Shown: positions 27,340-36,128 of the stretch, piece by piece
Numbering within the stretch: position 1 is the first letter of the stretch
Layout: every line of letters begins with the position of its first letter
DNA from: Fimbriiglobus sp043785105
Lineage (GTDB): Bacteria; Planctomycetota; Planctomycetia; Gemmatales; Gemmataceae
Assembly (NCBI GenBank): GCA_043785105.1
Contig: JAYVXO010000228.1
Coordinates: 4,849-68,848, forward strand
DNA length: 64,000 nt
Direction of reading: 5' to 3'
Position numbers and translations under genes: made by a program
Notes under the pieces: model-generated
What the model saw: only the letters and a program-made list of their open reading frames with translations
Database searches by the model: none
What the model was told of the DNA's origin: nothing

Positions 27340-27450
27340 CTACACAACGCCGTGCAACGCGCCGCCGCGAGCGCACATCGCATCGACCCGTTTCGAGACG
27401 GTCGGGTCTTCGACCAGTGGCGGGGCCATATGGGGTTTGAGCCGGTCGTT
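27340..27450 (-). pseudogene. Duplicated 3' fragment of the ubiD gene
   Basis: The minus strand encodes RLKPHMAPPLVEDPTVSKRV, then DAMCARGGALHGVV and a stop. It is nearly identical to the last 35 codons of the intact ubiD gene at 29585-31444, but no upstream UbiD sequence is present. It fills part of the 27174-27552 gap, which otherwise shows no gene. It is a remnant of a duplication or of a rearranged ancestral copy. Confidence 0.85.
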
Positions 27451-27552
27451 GCGGAACAAAAAATTCGTCTGAATATTCCTAGACAGCATTCCTCCCGCTC
27501 GTCAGCATGTAACCAAGTTTGAGAAAGCGGCCACTTTTTGGCGGGGCGAGTT

Positions 27553-28047
27553 ATGCGAACCTTTCGATCTTTGATGGCACTGATCCCCATAACCGTCGTA
27601 CTGCTCGGGCTGACATCGTGCGAAGCCCCGAGTCCCGAGCCACCGGCGCCCGTGCAAGAACCGGCAGCGTGCGAACCCGACGCCAAGGATGACGTGGCCA
27701 AGGCCCCCACGAAGCCACTGGCCGAGGCGATCCTTGGCAAGTGGAAACTCGTTAAACTCGTGGGCCACCCGGTAGATCCAGGAGTTGAGTTGACGTATGA
27801 ATACCATGCAGATGGAACTGTGATTGTGCGAAGTGATGATCCGAAAAATGGTCACAGAATGGAATCTGGAACCTATCGAGTCGTAAACAATTCAATCGTG
27901 TATTTCTTTGAACGTCGCAAATTCGACAGGGAATGCATTGCAATTATTCAAGAGCTAGCCGGGCACAAAATGGCAATCACGTGTCCTGATGATAAACCTA
28001 GCGAGAGTAGCGAGTTTGTACTTCTGGACTCACCAAAGGCGTTGTAA
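27553..28047 (+). CDS. Lipoprotein of unknown function
   Basis: The product has 164 residues. The signal (LIPITVVLLGLTSC) has the lipobox Leu-Thr-Ser-Cys at about residue 18. A Pro/Ala/Glu-rich linker follows, then a small domain starting ILGKWKLVKLVGHPVDPGV, with YEYHADGTVIV and GTYRVVNNSIVYFF. This is the strand pattern of a lipocalin-like fold, like several small Gemmata paralogues. A TTG start 15 nt earlier is possible. The last two thirds of the gene are clearly more AT-rich than the first third. Confidence 0.7.
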   Translation: MRTFRSLMALIPITVVLLGLTSCEAPSPEPPAPVQEPAACEPDAKDDVAKAPTKPLAEAILGKWKLVKLVGHPVDPGVELTYEYHADGTVIVRSDDPKNGHRMESGTYRVVNNSIVYFFERRKFDRECIAIIQELAGHKMAITCPDDKPSESSEFVLLDSPKAL

Positions 28048-28100
28048 CCTGACGACGCTATAGTATCTCAACTATCAATATAATTGTAGGAGTTGTTCAC

Positions 28101-29570
28101 ATGTTGCAAACCACTGGCAGCTTTACCTCGGTTTCCAGTCGAAAAGTGTCCCGAACGGGCATGCAAAGCCGACTCGGTGTTGAGTTGTTAGAAGACCGAA
28201 TTGCACCGGCTATCTTTCTATGGTATCCAGACGACAAGGCACCAAATGGTACGGCCGGTAACTTGAACTGGTCCAGTGCGTTCAACTGGGACATCAAGGT
28301 TGGTGGATCGTATGCTTCCCAATCGACTGTCACACCTGGTGCTGGTGATTCGATTGAATTCTACGGCCCCGGCCACTGGTTTTTTGATTATAGAACGAAC
28401 AATGACTGCTTCGTCGATGTTGCTGGTGTCTCTGTCAAAAACGTGACAATCTCGAACGGCTACAACAAAAGCATCATTTTGTCGAATCCCCTGACTGTAA
28501 GCGATGGCGCCTTGGGCATGGCAGTTCCCGGATCGGCGTTCCGTGGCTCTGCAGCAGGAGCGCCGGTCGCACACGGCACGCTGAATATCACTAGTGGAAC
28601 TGCATTTAGTTGGTATTCAGGTGATCTGATAGATGTGACTGTGAATGTTACCAACGGAAGCATCTTGAATGTCGCTAACTCTAGTACACTTGGTCAGCGT
28701 TCAATGGATGGCAGTGCGATTGTGCTTGAAACGGTCTCAAAAATGGTGTGGTCCGAGGGAAACGTTAGTGTCACAAACCCGGGCGCCAACTCAAGCATTG
28801 TGATCGAGTTGGGTAGTGAATTTATTATTCAATCCAGTGGCACGTGGGGAATGACCGCCGCGCCGACCGAGGTCACGTATTTCACGGTCTACAATTCTGG
28901 CACGGTCTATGTGAAACCAGATGCAGCGGCGACGTTCAACGGGGACTACCTCACGGACAACTACACCCTCGTGGAGTCCGGGATGATCACTCTCACCAGG
29001 AAGGCGGTACAAACCGGCGGATACTTTGAGTTGAAGGGTGGGGGGACCGTAAAGGTGACGTCCAACCCGTTAAACATCGAAGAAGGGTCACTCATCGGAA
29101 CAGGAAGCGTGGACGGGAACTGCACCCTCGGTTACAACCCGAATCTCGGAGTTCCGGTGCCCTCAAGTACGACGGCATCGATCAGCCCTGGAGCAATTTC
29201 CGGCTTTGGTGATTTCGGCATTGGTACGCTGTCGGTGACAGGAAACTTCCAAATGTTCGGCGGCAGGATGTTGATCGCAATTGACGACAAAGGGAATTAT
29301 GATTCGGTTTCCGTTCAAGGGTACGCGGCGCTGGGCGGTAAACTTGAGGCGACCAGGTATTATGAATACTTACCAGAGACGGGTGTGAGCCTTCAGATCA
29401 TTTCGGCAGGTTCGTTTATTGGCAGTTTTAATTCCGTAAACATCATGCACAACTATTGGATTTCCCCAATAATACTTGAAAACCCGAACAACACAGTGTT
29501 TACCGGCCGGGAGTTTCGTACCAAAATGACCACAACCGGGTTTTCGTTGGAAGTGTTCGCAATACCGTAA
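28101..29570 (+). CDS. Large exported protein with planctomycete N-terminal LLEDRxAPA motif
   Basis: The product has 489 residues. The N-terminus has no classical signal peptide but carries GVELLEDRIAPAIF, the short conserved motif that opens many planctomycete surface proteins. Next is NLNWSSAFNWD, typical of autotransporter-like beta-helix proteins. The rest is rich in Gly, Ser, Thr, Asn and Val in short strands, as expected for a parallel beta-helix. AGGAG stands eight bases before the ATG. It is convergent with ubiD, and the two stops are 14 nt apart. No catalytic motif was seen. Confidence 0.75.
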   Translation: MLQTTGSFTSVSSRKVSRTGMQSRLGVELLEDRIAPAIFLWYPDDKAPNGTAGNLNWSSAFNWDIKVGGSYASQSTVTPGAGDSIEFYGPGHWFFDYRTNNDCFVDVAGVSVKNVTISNGYNKSIILSNPLTVSDGALGMAVPGSAFRGSAAGAPVAHGTLNITSGTAFSWYSGDLIDVTVNVTNGSILNVANSSTLGQRSMDGSAIVLETVSKMVWSEGNVSVTNPGANSSIVIELGSEFIIQSSGTWGMTAAPTEVTYFTVYNSGTVYVKPDAAATFNGDYLTDNYTLVESGMITLTRKAVQTGGYFELKGGGTVKVTSNPLNIEEGSLIGTGSVDGNCTLGYNPNLGVPVPSSTTASISPGAISGFGDFGIGTLSVTGNFQMFGGRMLIAIDDKGNYDSVSVQGYAALGGKLEATRYYEYLPETGVSLQIISAGSFIGSFNSVNIMHNYWISPIILENPNNTVFTGREFRTKMTTTGFSLEVFAIP

Positions 29571-29584
29571 AGTTTCGGGACACG

Positions 29585-31444
29585 TCACGACACCACAATC
29601 CCATGCAACGCGCCGCCACGGGCGCACATCGCATCGACCCGTTTCGAGACGGTCGGGTCTTCGACGAGTGGCGGGGCCATGTGGGGTTTGAGCCGGGCGT
29701 CGATCACGAGCGAGCCGCGACAGCCGAAGTGTTTGCGGTGCGTGAATGCGTGGAGGCCGAGGATATCGGCGGCGGGGTTGGCACGGGTGAACGTGACCCA
29801 GAGAAAGTTGTTGACGGTGCGGGACGTGAACTCGGCGTCATCGACGAGGACGATCAGCGGGAAGCCGTTGAGGGTTGCGGAGTGGTCGCCCAAGTGTTCG
29901 CAAAGCCGCTCGAACTGTGGTTCGTAGTCGCCGGTGTTCGGAAAGCCGGGGTGCTTCGGACCGCTCACCGCGAGTATTCCGGGCTGCACGATTTTGACAT
30001 CCGTGAAGCCGTTCGGTAGCTGCAAGTTGGCGGGGAGTTCACGGGCCAACTCGCGGCGCTTCGGTCCGGCGGCGGCAATGACGACTTTCGACCCGGCGTT
30101 CAACCCCTCACCGGCGGAGTAGTCGAGCGTGTCCATCGTGGTGCGGGTGTGGAAGTGCAAATCGGTCTCCCAATCGACCCGCTCCAGGACGTGCCGCAGG
30201 AACGCCGGGATGTCGTGAATGTCTAACTCCGGTTGGTCTTCCTTCGCCACGATGAACAGGAACTTGGCGAGCGAAAGTTGCCCTTGCCCGAGAATCGCGT
30301 TGGCAATCGTCAGCAACTCCTGCGGTCGGCGTTTCTCCGCATACGGCACGTACCGTTCACTGCCGATGGCCAGCAGCAACGGGTGGACGCCAGCCGCATC
30401 GACGGCATGAACGGCATGAACACCGGGCAACACCGTCGGGATGACCGGGCCGGTCAACTCGTGGATAAACTTGCCGAACGAGGTGTCTTCCTGCGGCGGT
30501 CGTCCGACCACAGTGAACGGCCAGATCGCGCCGGGGCGGTGATAGACTTTGTCCACGTGCATGACCGGAAACGGGTGGGACAAGCTGTAATAACCGAGGT
30601 GGTCCCCGAACGGCCCCTCCGGTTTAGTCGCGGTCGGGTCGATGGTCCCGGAGATGACGAAGTCACATTCGGCGGGCATCGGCAACATTCCTCCGGGGTT
30701 CACCATTTGCAACCGTCGTCCCCCCAACGCCCCGGTGAACGCGAGTTCCGGCAAGCCTTCGGGCAACGGCATCACAGCACTCACGGCCAACGCCGGTGGG
30801 CCACCCACGAGGACGTTCACCCGCAACAATTCCCCACGGCGACGAGCGGCGGCATGATGAACGCCGATGCCGCGATGGATTTGGTAGTGCATCCCGACTT
30901 CGGTTTCGGGGTCGAAGTCGTTGCCCGAGATTTGCACCCGGTACATCCCGAGGTTCGATTTCATCCAACCCGGTTTGTCCGGGTCTTCGGTATAGACTTG
31001 TGGCAACGTCACGAACGCGCCGCCGTCCATCGGCCAGCACTTCAGTTGCGGAAGTTTTGGCAGCGGAATCGTGTGCTGAAGAATTGGCCCGGTGCGAGTG
31101 AACTTCGGACGCAGTTGCCACAGAATCAACGGCAAGTTCGCGTACCGCCACGGCTTCTTCAGCGCGGCTTGCGGGTTGGTTTTGAGTTCGACCAGCTTGT
31201 GAACATCGTCGAGGGCATCCCGGAATAAGAAGCGTGTGCGTTCCAGGGAACCAAAAAGGTTGGCGAGCATCGGGAACGCGGTGTCCTTCGGGTTGGTGAA
31301 CAACACCGCCGGGCCGTTCGCAAGGTAAAGTCGCCGCTGAATCTCGGCCATTTCTAAGTGCGGATCAATCGGGGCGGCGACGCGCTTCAATTGGCCATGC
31401 TTCTCAAGGTCCGCAACGGTCTCGGTCAAATTGCGGTGGCCCAT
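29585..31444 (-). CDS. ubiD: UbiD-family prenylated-FMN decarboxylase
   Basis: The product has 619 residues, longer than the E. coli enzyme (497), as in other planctomycetes. The active-site region is visible as AECDFVISGTIDP and PEGPFGDHLGYYS, which supply the Glu residues of the Glu-Arg-Glu network. GIGVHHAAARRRGE lies in the cofactor-binding part. UbiD enzymes decarboxylate 4-hydroxybenzoate derivatives in quinone synthesis or related aromatic acids, and need prenylated FMN made by UbiX; no ubiX is in the window. The start is an ATG with AGGAC upstream. A duplicated tail of this gene lies at 27340-27450. Confidence 0.93.
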   Translation of the reverse strand: MGHRNLTETVADLEKHGQLKRVAAPIDPHLEMAEIQRRLYLANGPAVLFTNPKDTAFPMLANLFGSLERTRFLFRDALDDVHKLVELKTNPQAALKKPWRYANLPLILWQLRPKFTRTGPILQHTIPLPKLPQLKCWPMDGGAFVTLPQVYTEDPDKPGWMKSNLGMYRVQISGNDFDPETEVGMHYQIHRGIGVHHAAARRRGELLRVNVLVGGPPALAVSAVMPLPEGLPELAFTGALGGRRLQMVNPGGMLPMPAECDFVISGTIDPTATKPEGPFGDHLGYYSLSHPFPVMHVDKVYHRPGAIWPFTVVGRPPQEDTSFGKFIHELTGPVIPTVLPGVHAVHAVDAAGVHPLLLAIGSERYVPYAEKRRPQELLTIANAILGQGQLSLAKFLFIVAKEDQPELDIHDIPAFLRHVLERVDWETDLHFHTRTTMDTLDYSAGEGLNAGSKVVIAAAGPKRRELARELPANLQLPNGFTDVKIVQPGILAVSGPKHPGFPNTGDYEPQFERLCEHLGDHSATLNGFPLIVLVDDAEFTSRTVNNFLWVTFTRANPAADILGLHAFTHRKHFGCRGSLVIDARLKPHMAPPLVEDPTVSKRVDAMCARGGALHGIVVS

Positions 31445-31614
31445 GAAGAACGTCCTATCGTTGTCGCCCCGAGCACGTCACGTGACAGGCTCGACTCATT
31501 TCCCGATTCAAGAACCGTTGGTCACCGTTCGAGAATAACACACCGCCATCCGTTAGCCGAACGGAAGCAACACTTTCCGTGGAGAACGGAACGAGGGAGG
31601 GTGGCAGTTTTGCT

Positions 31615-31835
31615 AATGGAATTTTGTCTATCTATCTTTCGTTTTCTACCCCATCGGGGTTGTTCCATTAGCCCAGGGTTGCGGACCGCAGGTCCGTTAC
31701 CCTGGGACGCTTCCGCCCTGGGATGCGGGTTCCCAGGGCGGAAGCGTCCCAGGGTTTCACCCTGGGCTAATGGAACAACCCCGTTGGGGTTGAAAACTTA
31801 GATCAATACACAAACTTCCACCAACTAATGTGACG
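31615..31835. repeat. Foldback (REP-like) element, copy 2
   Basis: The inner arms are ACCCCATCGGGGTTGTTCCA and its counterpart ..GGAACAACCCCGTTGGGG. Between them CCATTAGCCCAGGGTTGCGG and CCCAGGGCGGAAGCGTCCC form further hairpins. The right flank AAACTTCCACCAACTAATGT matches that of copy 1 at 2430. It lies in the 602-bp gap 31445-32046, where no other feature is evident. Confidence 0.85.
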
Positions 31836-32046
31836 CTTGCCCGAGGAAACCAATTCAAATTCCTATGGTTTTCTCCGTGGCTCTCCGTGCCCTCCGTGGT
31901 GAATAATTCTAACTTACCCGCATAGAATCTGGCTGTCCCCGCGTGGTCACTTCCCGAAACTGCACTGGGCGATTGGGTGTTGGGGAAATAGTGTTGCAGA
32001 CGGGGCAACTGCCCACACACATCACCGTTCCAAAGGAGCATTCGAG

Positions 32047-32466
32047 ATGATCCGGTTCACCATGAGTCTGTTGGCGATCACCGTCGCCGGGTTCTTTGGC
32101 GTCATGCAGGCGGATGATAAGAAGGACGAACAGCCGCTGAAAGGCAGTTGGGTCCGGACGGCCGAAGACCTAGAGATTGGCTTCCAATTCAAAACCAAAG
32201 ACGAACTGATCGTGACCGCCAAGCACGGCGACAACGGCGTCACCATCACCTGCAAGTACACCGTGAAAGACGGCCACGTGTCCGCCGAAGTCACCGAGGT
32301 CAAGGAACAGGGTGAGTTCCCCGCCAAGCCGCCGAAGGGCTACAAGATGAAGTTCAAGTTCACGGTCGAGAAAGACACCGCCAAGCTCAGCGACTACGAA
32401 GCCGACAACGCGGAGCAAGTGAAGCCGATTATCGAAGGCGACTACAAGTCGAAGAAGTCGGACTGA
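32047..32466 (+). CDS. Small secreted protein of unknown function
   Basis: The product has 139 residues with a signal peptide (MSLLAITVAGFFGVMQA). The mature part is short beta strands with many Lys, Asp and Glu: PLKGSWVRTAEDLEIGFQF, VTAKHGDNGVTITCKYTV and YKMKFKFTVEKDTAKL. It resembles the small lipocalin-like paralogous proteins common in Gemmata, but I cannot name the family. AAGGAG precedes the ATG and a strong terminator follows 22 nt after the stop. Confidence 0.75.
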   Translation: MIRFTMSLLAITVAGFFGVMQADDKKDEQPLKGSWVRTAEDLEIGFQFKTKDELIVTAKHGDNGVTITCKYTVKDGHVSAEVTEVKEQGEFPAKPPKGYKMKFKFTVEKDTAKLSDYEADNAEQVKPIIEGDYKSKKSD

Positions 32467-32488
32467 TCGTTCAAGTGCCTATCAGCAG

Positions 32489-32518
32489 AAAGCCCACGCA
32501 TCATGATGCGTGGGCTTT
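32489..32518 (+). terminator. Rho-independent terminator
   Basis: A perfect 15-bp palindrome (AAAGCCCACGCATCA and its complement) is followed by T-rich sequence (TTTTGTCGTTG). Its stem base resembles that of the palindrome at 17807. Confidence 0.85.
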
Positions 32519-32567
32519 TGTCGTTGTCGAGCAATTCCCAACCCGGTAATCGCTCGACTTTTTTTGG

Positions 32568-33275
32568 TTAGCGAAGGCGGCTGAAGCGAAGCGCGAGTGT
32601 TAGTACGCCCGACAATGCAAGAATCAGTGAGGGGGGAACCGGAACAGCTACTGGACCATTCGAGAGAATTGTTGCTCCTGCCAGAAATGCCTCCCCTTGG
32701 GGGATGCCAGCGTTTGTGCCATAGAAGTTGATTCCCGTCAGAGTTTGTGTTGCGAAAATGGCAGGCAAGTTAAAGGTTTGGCGGTCCAGTCGGACATCCC
32801 CGTTGAAATTGGCTGTAACGATTGTTGGATCGGTCACGATGTTGTTGAAAGCGCTATTGAAGTGATCTCGAACGTTAGTACCTTCAACCAAGTTGAAAGT
32901 TGCGAACGCGCCGCCGGTACCAATGAAATCAATTTGTCCGATTAGTGAACCAAAGGATCCGTAACCAGAATTGATGAGTGTGTAGACCGCAGTTGCACCC
33001 AAGACGTTGGTCGGGATCGAAAACAGGGAATTGCCGGCAGGGCTTTGGATCGCACCCAGTGTGTTTGGATTTCCAGCAAACTGCTCCAGCGCAAATGGCA
33101 CTCCACCAACTGTTAAGTTCGAGAGGGCACTGGGATAGTTAGAACCATTGCTGTATGTGCGTATGTCAGCATTTGTCTGATTACCGATCACTACTGATGT
33201 GAAGGCAGCAAATGTGTTGTCGGGAGTGCCCAAAATGAGCACTGCCACACATCCTAGGATCATTAAAAATCTCAT
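32568..33275 (-). CDS. Exported protein with PEP-CTERM-like sorting tail
   Basis: The product has 235 residues. A signal peptide (FLMILGCVAVLILG) follows the ATG at 33275, which has GGAG six bases upstream. The C-terminus is VPVPPSLILALSGVLTLALR followed by FSRLR. That is a Pro-rich motif, a membrane helix and a basic end, the layout of PEP-CTERM/VPEP-type sorting signals read by an exosortase. The middle is rich in Asn, Thr, Gly and Phe and is typical of exported structural proteins. No exosortase is in the window. Confidence 0.72.
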   Translation of the reverse strand: MRFLMILGCVAVLILGTPDNTFAAFTSVVIGNQTNADIRTYSNGSNYPSALSNLTVGGVPFALEQFAGNPNTLGAIQSPAGNSLFSIPTNVLGATAVYTLINSGYGSFGSLIGQIDFIGTGGAFATFNLVEGTNVRDHFNSAFNNIVTDPTIVTANFNGDVRLDRQTFNLPAIFATQTLTGINFYGTNAGIPQGEAFLAGATILSNGPVAVPVPPSLILALSGVLTLALRFSRLR

Positions 33276-33565
33276 CACGGTCTCCATGTGGATTCGCAGG
33301 ATACTTGCACAGAATTCAAGGCAAACTACGCTGGGCTGAAGTTTGCGTCAAGCGAAATTTTAACATTCATAGCAGAAGAATGGAAGAAATGGGATGCAGT
33401 CAGGCTGGATGTCAACAAATATCAACAGGTGACGGTAGAATGTTGTCGAAAGTTAACATCTTCTATGCTGAATGTCAACACATGTGAGGTCGATGTCAGC
33501 CAGTCCAACTGAATATTGCCGTGTGATATGTCACGAATGCAGTGATTTCTATGTAGCTCGTTCAC
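33276..33565. other. AT-rich intergenic region without a convincing gene
   Basis: It contains several TGTCAACA/TGTCAGCC-like words (near 33409, 33471 and 33495) that could be protein-binding sites. An open frame of 74 codons on the plus strand has no ribosome-binding site and no recognisable domain. Confidence 0.35.
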
Positions 33566-34753
33566 CTAAAACAAATCGGCGGGGTCGGCGTTCTTCACCT
33601 TTCGCACCGCGATCAGCCCGGACCCGACGCACATGCCGACGGTGAGTAGGAACACCAGGACCATGCGGTCGGGGGTCATCGTGACCGGGAGGTGGGCGGC
33701 GGATTTGGTCACTTCGTAGAGACCCAGTGCCGCGATGAACCCCCCGAGGTAGCCCGCGATCGACAAGAACAATGCTTGCCAAACCACGATCCAAAACAGG
33801 TAGCCGAACCGATAGCCCATTGCCTTCAGCGTGGCGTACTCGGGCAGGTGCTTCTTGATGTCCGCCACCATCATTTGGTAGACGAAAATCGCCCCGACCA
33901 TGAGCGCGAGTAGCACGCCGAAGTAGAAGAACTTCCCCACGGCGGTTTTCGACACCCAGTACGTTTGCTCCTGGGTGTTGATCTGGTCGCGGGTGTACAC
34001 CAGCACGTCGGCGGGTAGGTTCGCCCGCAACCGTGCCGCCGCAACATTCGGGTCTTCACCGGGCCGAAGTTTTACGAGGCCGAACGTCACATCGCGTGGC
34101 GAGCGGGCCGTGAGGTTGGCGAACGTCTCTTCGTTCGCCAACAGCAACCCGGTGTAACTGAAGCCGGTGCCGAGTTCAAAGTACCCCGCCAACTCCACGC
34201 GCTGGCCGTTGAACTCCGTGGTGGTGCCCGGTGGCATCACGTTCGGGTCGCCGAAGTCGGGGCGGGAACGGCGATCCAACATCACGGTATCGAGGCGCGA
34301 CAACGCGGAGCGGGCGGCGTCCCGGTCGGTGGCGGTTGCAAAAACGCCACGATTCTGCGGCAAAAAGATCGCATCGAAGTCGGCGGGGTTTGCGCTGAGT
34401 ATCACAATCGCCCAGCGCTTGCCGCCGCGAACCGGGTCGGTCGTCGGGTTCCGCCACAAGCCTTGCGCGGTCGAGAACGGTAGCACGTCTGCCACGCCTT
34501 CAATGGCTCGCGCTTGGGCCAGCCGCGTTCGGGTCACGCTACCGGGGCGGCTGAAGTCGAGGTATTCACTGGACGTGATGAGGAGATCGAAGTTGAGTCG
34601 GTCGTAAAGCAACGTTGCGGTGTTTTGCGTGGCACCCAGGAAGCCGAGCTGCATGAAGATCAGCACGACCGCGAACGCCGCCCCGGTGACCGACACCGCC
34701 GAACGGCCGCGGTCGTGAAACAGGTTCGACAGGGCGAGGCGGTAGGAAGTCAT
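33566..34753 (-). CDS. ABC exporter permease, FtsX/MacB-like (DevC type)
   Basis: The product has 395 residues with four predicted membrane segments: one at residues 20-42 (VTGAAFAVVLIFMQLGFLG), then three between about 275 and 385. A large periplasmic domain lies between the first two. The C-terminal FtsX region contains LKAMGYRFGYLFWIVVWQA and ends VRKVKNADPADLF, as in DevC proteins. Its ATG overlaps the stop of the upstream HlyD-type gene by four bases. The matching DevA ATPase is not adjacent, so it must be encoded elsewhere or supplied by another system. Confidence 0.9.
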   Translation of the reverse strand: MTSYRLALSNLFHDRGRSAVSVTGAAFAVVLIFMQLGFLGATQNTATLLYDRLNFDLLITSSEYLDFSRPGSVTRTRLAQARAIEGVADVLPFSTAQGLWRNPTTDPVRGGKRWAIVILSANPADFDAIFLPQNRGVFATATDRDAARSALSRLDTVMLDRRSRPDFGDPNVMPPGTTTEFNGQRVELAGYFELGTGFSYTGLLLANEETFANLTARSPRDVTFGLVKLRPGEDPNVAAARLRANLPADVLVYTRDQINTQEQTYWVSKTAVGKFFYFGVLLALMVGAIFVYQMMVADIKKHLPEYATLKAMGYRFGYLFWIVVWQALFLSIAGYLGGFIAALGLYEVTKSAAHLPVTMTPDRMVLVFLLTVGMCVGSGLIAVRKVKNADPADLF

Positions 34754-35979
34754 TTCGGCGGCAAGAATCGGGCACGAACTTGCAGGCCAATGAAGTCGGC
34801 CACGAGCTTCGACGATTCCGAATCGAGACGGACTTCCACTTCGACAACCCGCCGGTCCGCATCTTCACGCGGCCCGAGGGCGAATACGGTGTTCTTCGCA
34901 ATCATCGGCGCGACCTGGGCAAGCGTGACGGTCCCCTTCAGCGGCTTCGCGGGGGTGGCGGAATCCAGTACCCGCGCCTCGATCTCCACGCCCACGGATT
35001 TTGTGCCACCGGCCAACCACTCGCGCAACTGGGCCACGTCGGTTTCGTACACTTCGGCGATCACATTCATCATGCTGGTGTCGGCGATTTGCAACAGCGG
35101 CATCGTGGTGATCGTGTCACCGGGGTGCGTGGCCAGCTTGACGATGCGCCCCGCGATCGGCGCCTGCACGACGGCGTCCGCGAGTTTCTGCTTCGCCACT
35201 TCACGACTAGCCCGGAGCGAGTCGGACGGAATTTGTGCCAGCGCCCGATCGGTTTCGGCGCTGAGGGTGTCTCGCTTGGCTTTCGCGGTCGCTTCAGCGG
35301 CGGTCTGTTGGTCGGCGGCTTTCACCTTCTGGATGCGAATGGCGTCGAGTTCGGTTTTCGCTTGCGCTGAGAGCAATTTCAACTGCCCCAACTCTTGGTC
35401 CGAAACCGGCACGCCTTCGGATTTCACTTTCTCAAGCCGTGCCAACTCGGTCGCCGCGCGCCCTTCTTGTAGGGTGCTGGCCGCCAGTTTCGCATCCAGA
35501 ATGGCAAGGTCGGATTCGAGTTTTGCCCGCGCTTGGTTGATCTCGGCAGTCAGGTCCGCCACCTTCGCATCACGGGATTTCAAAACCGCTGTGCGCGCCG
35601 CTTCGGACTCTCGAAGCTGTGCGTCCAGGGCATCGGCGGAGAGTTTGCGTTCCGCTTCCCCGGCCAGTGACACCAGCTTGTCACCGGCTTTCACTTGCGA
35701 GCCGACTGCTACTTTCACGTCCGTGATCCGGTCACCCGGCGGCCCAAAGATGTTCAACACACCACTGACGGGTTGCACCCGCCCGAGCGCGTTAATTTCC
35801 TTCGCCGAGTACCCCGCACCGAGGGTGGGACTTGAGTTGTTCGTGGCGGGTGTGGTAGGCTTGAAGTAAGCGAAGTACGCGACTCCACCCGTCAGCGCCG
35901 CGTTCACGAGCAGGCTAACGGTCAACGCCAAACTGACGCGACCGGACCGACGGTAACGGAATCGAACAGACCGAGTCAC
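34750..35979 (-). CDS. HlyD-family periplasmic adaptor (DevB type)
   Basis: The product is about 409 residues from the GTG at 35979, which has GAAGGGAA six bases upstream. In-frame ATGs at 36027, 36060 and 36087 are alternatives. One membrane helix at the N-terminus (VSLALTVSLLVNAALTGGVA) is followed by biotinyl-lipoyl-like halves (INALGRVQPVSG; QAPIAGRIVKLATHPGDTI) around a long coiled coil, and a beta-barrel domain. Such adaptors link an inner-membrane ABC permease to the outer membrane for export of glycolipids or other substrates. The substrate is unknown. Confidence 0.88.
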   Translation of the reverse strand: MTRSVRFRYRRSGRVSLALTVSLLVNAALTGGVAYFAYFKPTTPATNNSSPTLGAGYSAKEINALGRVQPVSGVLNIFGPPGDRITDVKVAVGSQVKAGDKLVSLAGEAERKLSADALDAQLRESEAARTAVLKSRDAKVADLTAEINQARAKLESDLAILDAKLAASTLQEGRAATELARLEKVKSEGVPVSDQELGQLKLLSAQAKTELDAIRIQKVKAADQQTAAEATAKAKRDTLSAETDRALAQIPSDSLRASREVAKQKLADAVVQAPIAGRIVKLATHPGDTITTMPLLQIADTSMMNVIAEVYETDVAQLREWLAGGTKSVGVEIEARVLDSATPAKPLKGTVTLAQVAPMIAKNTVFALGPREDADRRVVEVEVRLDSESSKLVADFIGLQVRARFLPPK

Positions 35980-36128
35980 CAGAACTTCCCTTCGATCAGG
36001 TTCAACGGTCGTGATGCAGTTTAGCATTGGTATCAAATCGGTCGATGGCGCAGGTTCCATGATGAAATGATTATAAACTGTGGCCAATCTGGCCGATAAA
36101 TGTTCGGCAGCTTTGATGCGAGGTAACT

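Noticed and set aside
33288..33512. Plus-strand 74-codon frame
   Set aside because: It has no ribosome-binding site and no homology that I recognise; composition matches the AT-rich intergenic DNA around it.
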